A stretch of 64,000 nt of DNA, taken from positions 186,001 to 250,000 of the forward strand of contig NZ_QNFY01000003.1 in NCBI RefSeq assembly GCF_003290185.1, written 5' to 3'. The notes below the pieces were generated by a model. The model searched no databases and was not told the origin of the DNA. It saw nothing but the letters and a program-made list of their open reading frames with translations. The first letter of the stretch is position 1, and the number at the start of each line of letters is the position of its first letter. Both the position numbers and the translations under genes were made by a program. Source of the DNA: Chryseobacterium lathyri (GTDB taxonomy: Bacteria > Bacteroidota > Bacteroidia > Flavobacteriales > Weeksellaceae). Below are positions 63,573 through 64,000 of this stretch, in pieces.

Positions 63573-63986
63573 ATGAGAAAAACTATTTTATTGGGCGCAA
63601 TATTCGTCAGTTCTTTAGCCTTTACCCAACAAAAATCTCCAGTTTTAGGAGGTGACAGAGATGTTCATGGCTGTATAGGTTCAGCAGGCTATACGTATTC
63701 ACAGATCAAAAATGATTGTGTGAGGGTTTTTGAACAGAAAATCAAATTAAAGGAAGTGAGCTCAGATAAAAGTTACACTTCTGTGACAGCTGTTATTTTC
63801 AGTAAAGATATGAAAAGGGCTGAAATTTTCATCCCGGACGGAAATGCAAAAAGCATCATCCTTACCAGAGAAGGAAAAAGCAAAATGTGGAAAAGTGGAA
63901 GCTATATTAAAGAAGCTTATGTTTTGGTTCCTTTTAAGAAAAAAGGATATCAGCTTAAAAAAGATAATGTTGTGATTTATCAGTGA
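63573..63986 (+). CDS. small secreted protein, paralogue 2
   Basis: The 137-residue protein has a signal peptide ending AFTQQ. It repeats the architecture of the gene at 62906: GGDRDVHGCIGSAGYTYSQI, KNDCVRVFEQKIKL, AVIFSKDMKRAEIFIP, and ends GYQLKKDNVVIYQ. It carries four extra residues before the GGDRD block and a short insertion before YVLVPFKKK. Both cysteines are kept. Conservation of the ends and cysteines despite divergence in the middle suggests both copies still make protein. Function is unknown. Confidence 0.75.
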   Translation: MRKTILLGAIFVSSLAFTQQKSPVLGGDRDVHGCIGSAGYTYSQIKNDCVRVFEQKIKLKEVSSDKSYTSVTAVIFSKDMKRAEIFIPDGNAKSIILTREGKSKMWKSGSYIKEAYVLVPFKKKGYQLKKDNVVIYQ

Positions 63987-64000
63987 TCCAATTTTAATAC

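Noticed and set aside
1..64000. CRISPR array, rRNA operon or replication origin
   Set aside because: No regularly spaced direct repeats, no rRNA sequence and no cluster of DnaA-box-like sites was seen; recF alone does not mark an origin here.

Overview
The window is a bacterial chromosome segment from the Bacteroidota, most likely a Flavobacteriia member of the Chryseobacterium/Elizabethkingia type. The basis is AT-rich DNA, two SusC/SusD pairs, many secreted proteins and lipoproteins, an almost complete lack of Shine-Dalgarno sequences, and repeated TAnnTTTG promoter elements. Genus placement is inference from protein style, not from a search.

Layout. 1-328: tail of a DUF2911 gene. 656-10227: an organophosphate region, with a minus-strand operon (two alkaline phosphatases, one fused to a GDPD/PLC-like domain, and a calcineurin-like phosphoesterase) divergent from a SusC/SusD pair. 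10362-23579: an AT-rich accessory region holding a TPR/AraC-type membrane regulator, seven paralogues of a secreted 'QVGINT' family (one truncated, three with a phage-tail-collar-like C-terminus in a tight operon), a pair of small helix-turn-helix genes and several look-alike hairpins; a tRNA-Arg(ACG) bounds it. 23713-29822: core genes (a periplasmic binding lipoprotein, mtgA, a Gcr-type membrane protein, a DUF721/DciA-like gene, recF, a UbiA-like gene). 29841-36266: a giant alpha-2-macroglobulin followed by ecotin, two unrelated broad protease inhibitors in one apparent operon. 36636-40206: TolC / HlyD-type adaptor / ABC-2 permease without an ATPase gene. 40431-43570: an operon of small SRPBCC, VOC and DUF proteins that includes a frameshifted VOC gene, then a decayed DUF1398 gene. 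43695-53398: DUF2490, bestrophin, a Na+/H+ antiporter, small cytosolic enzymes, glutaminyl cyclase, a deoxynucleoside kinase, an ArsC-like protein, DUF493 and a frameshifted DUF4197 gene. 53748-62818: a polysaccharide utilisation locus (SusC, SusD, GH144-like glucanase, esterase, GH3 beta-glucosidase) that best fits beta-1,2-glucan use. 62906-63986: two paralogous small secreted proteins made by a tandem duplication that also copied the 3' end of the GH3 gene, still visible as a relic.

The most interesting points are the secreted tail-collar-like triplet with its paralogues and shared hairpins, the A2M-ecotin pairing, the GH3-tail duplication scar, and three hand-detectable frameshift or decay events. 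No CRISPR array, complete transposon or prophage was seen.
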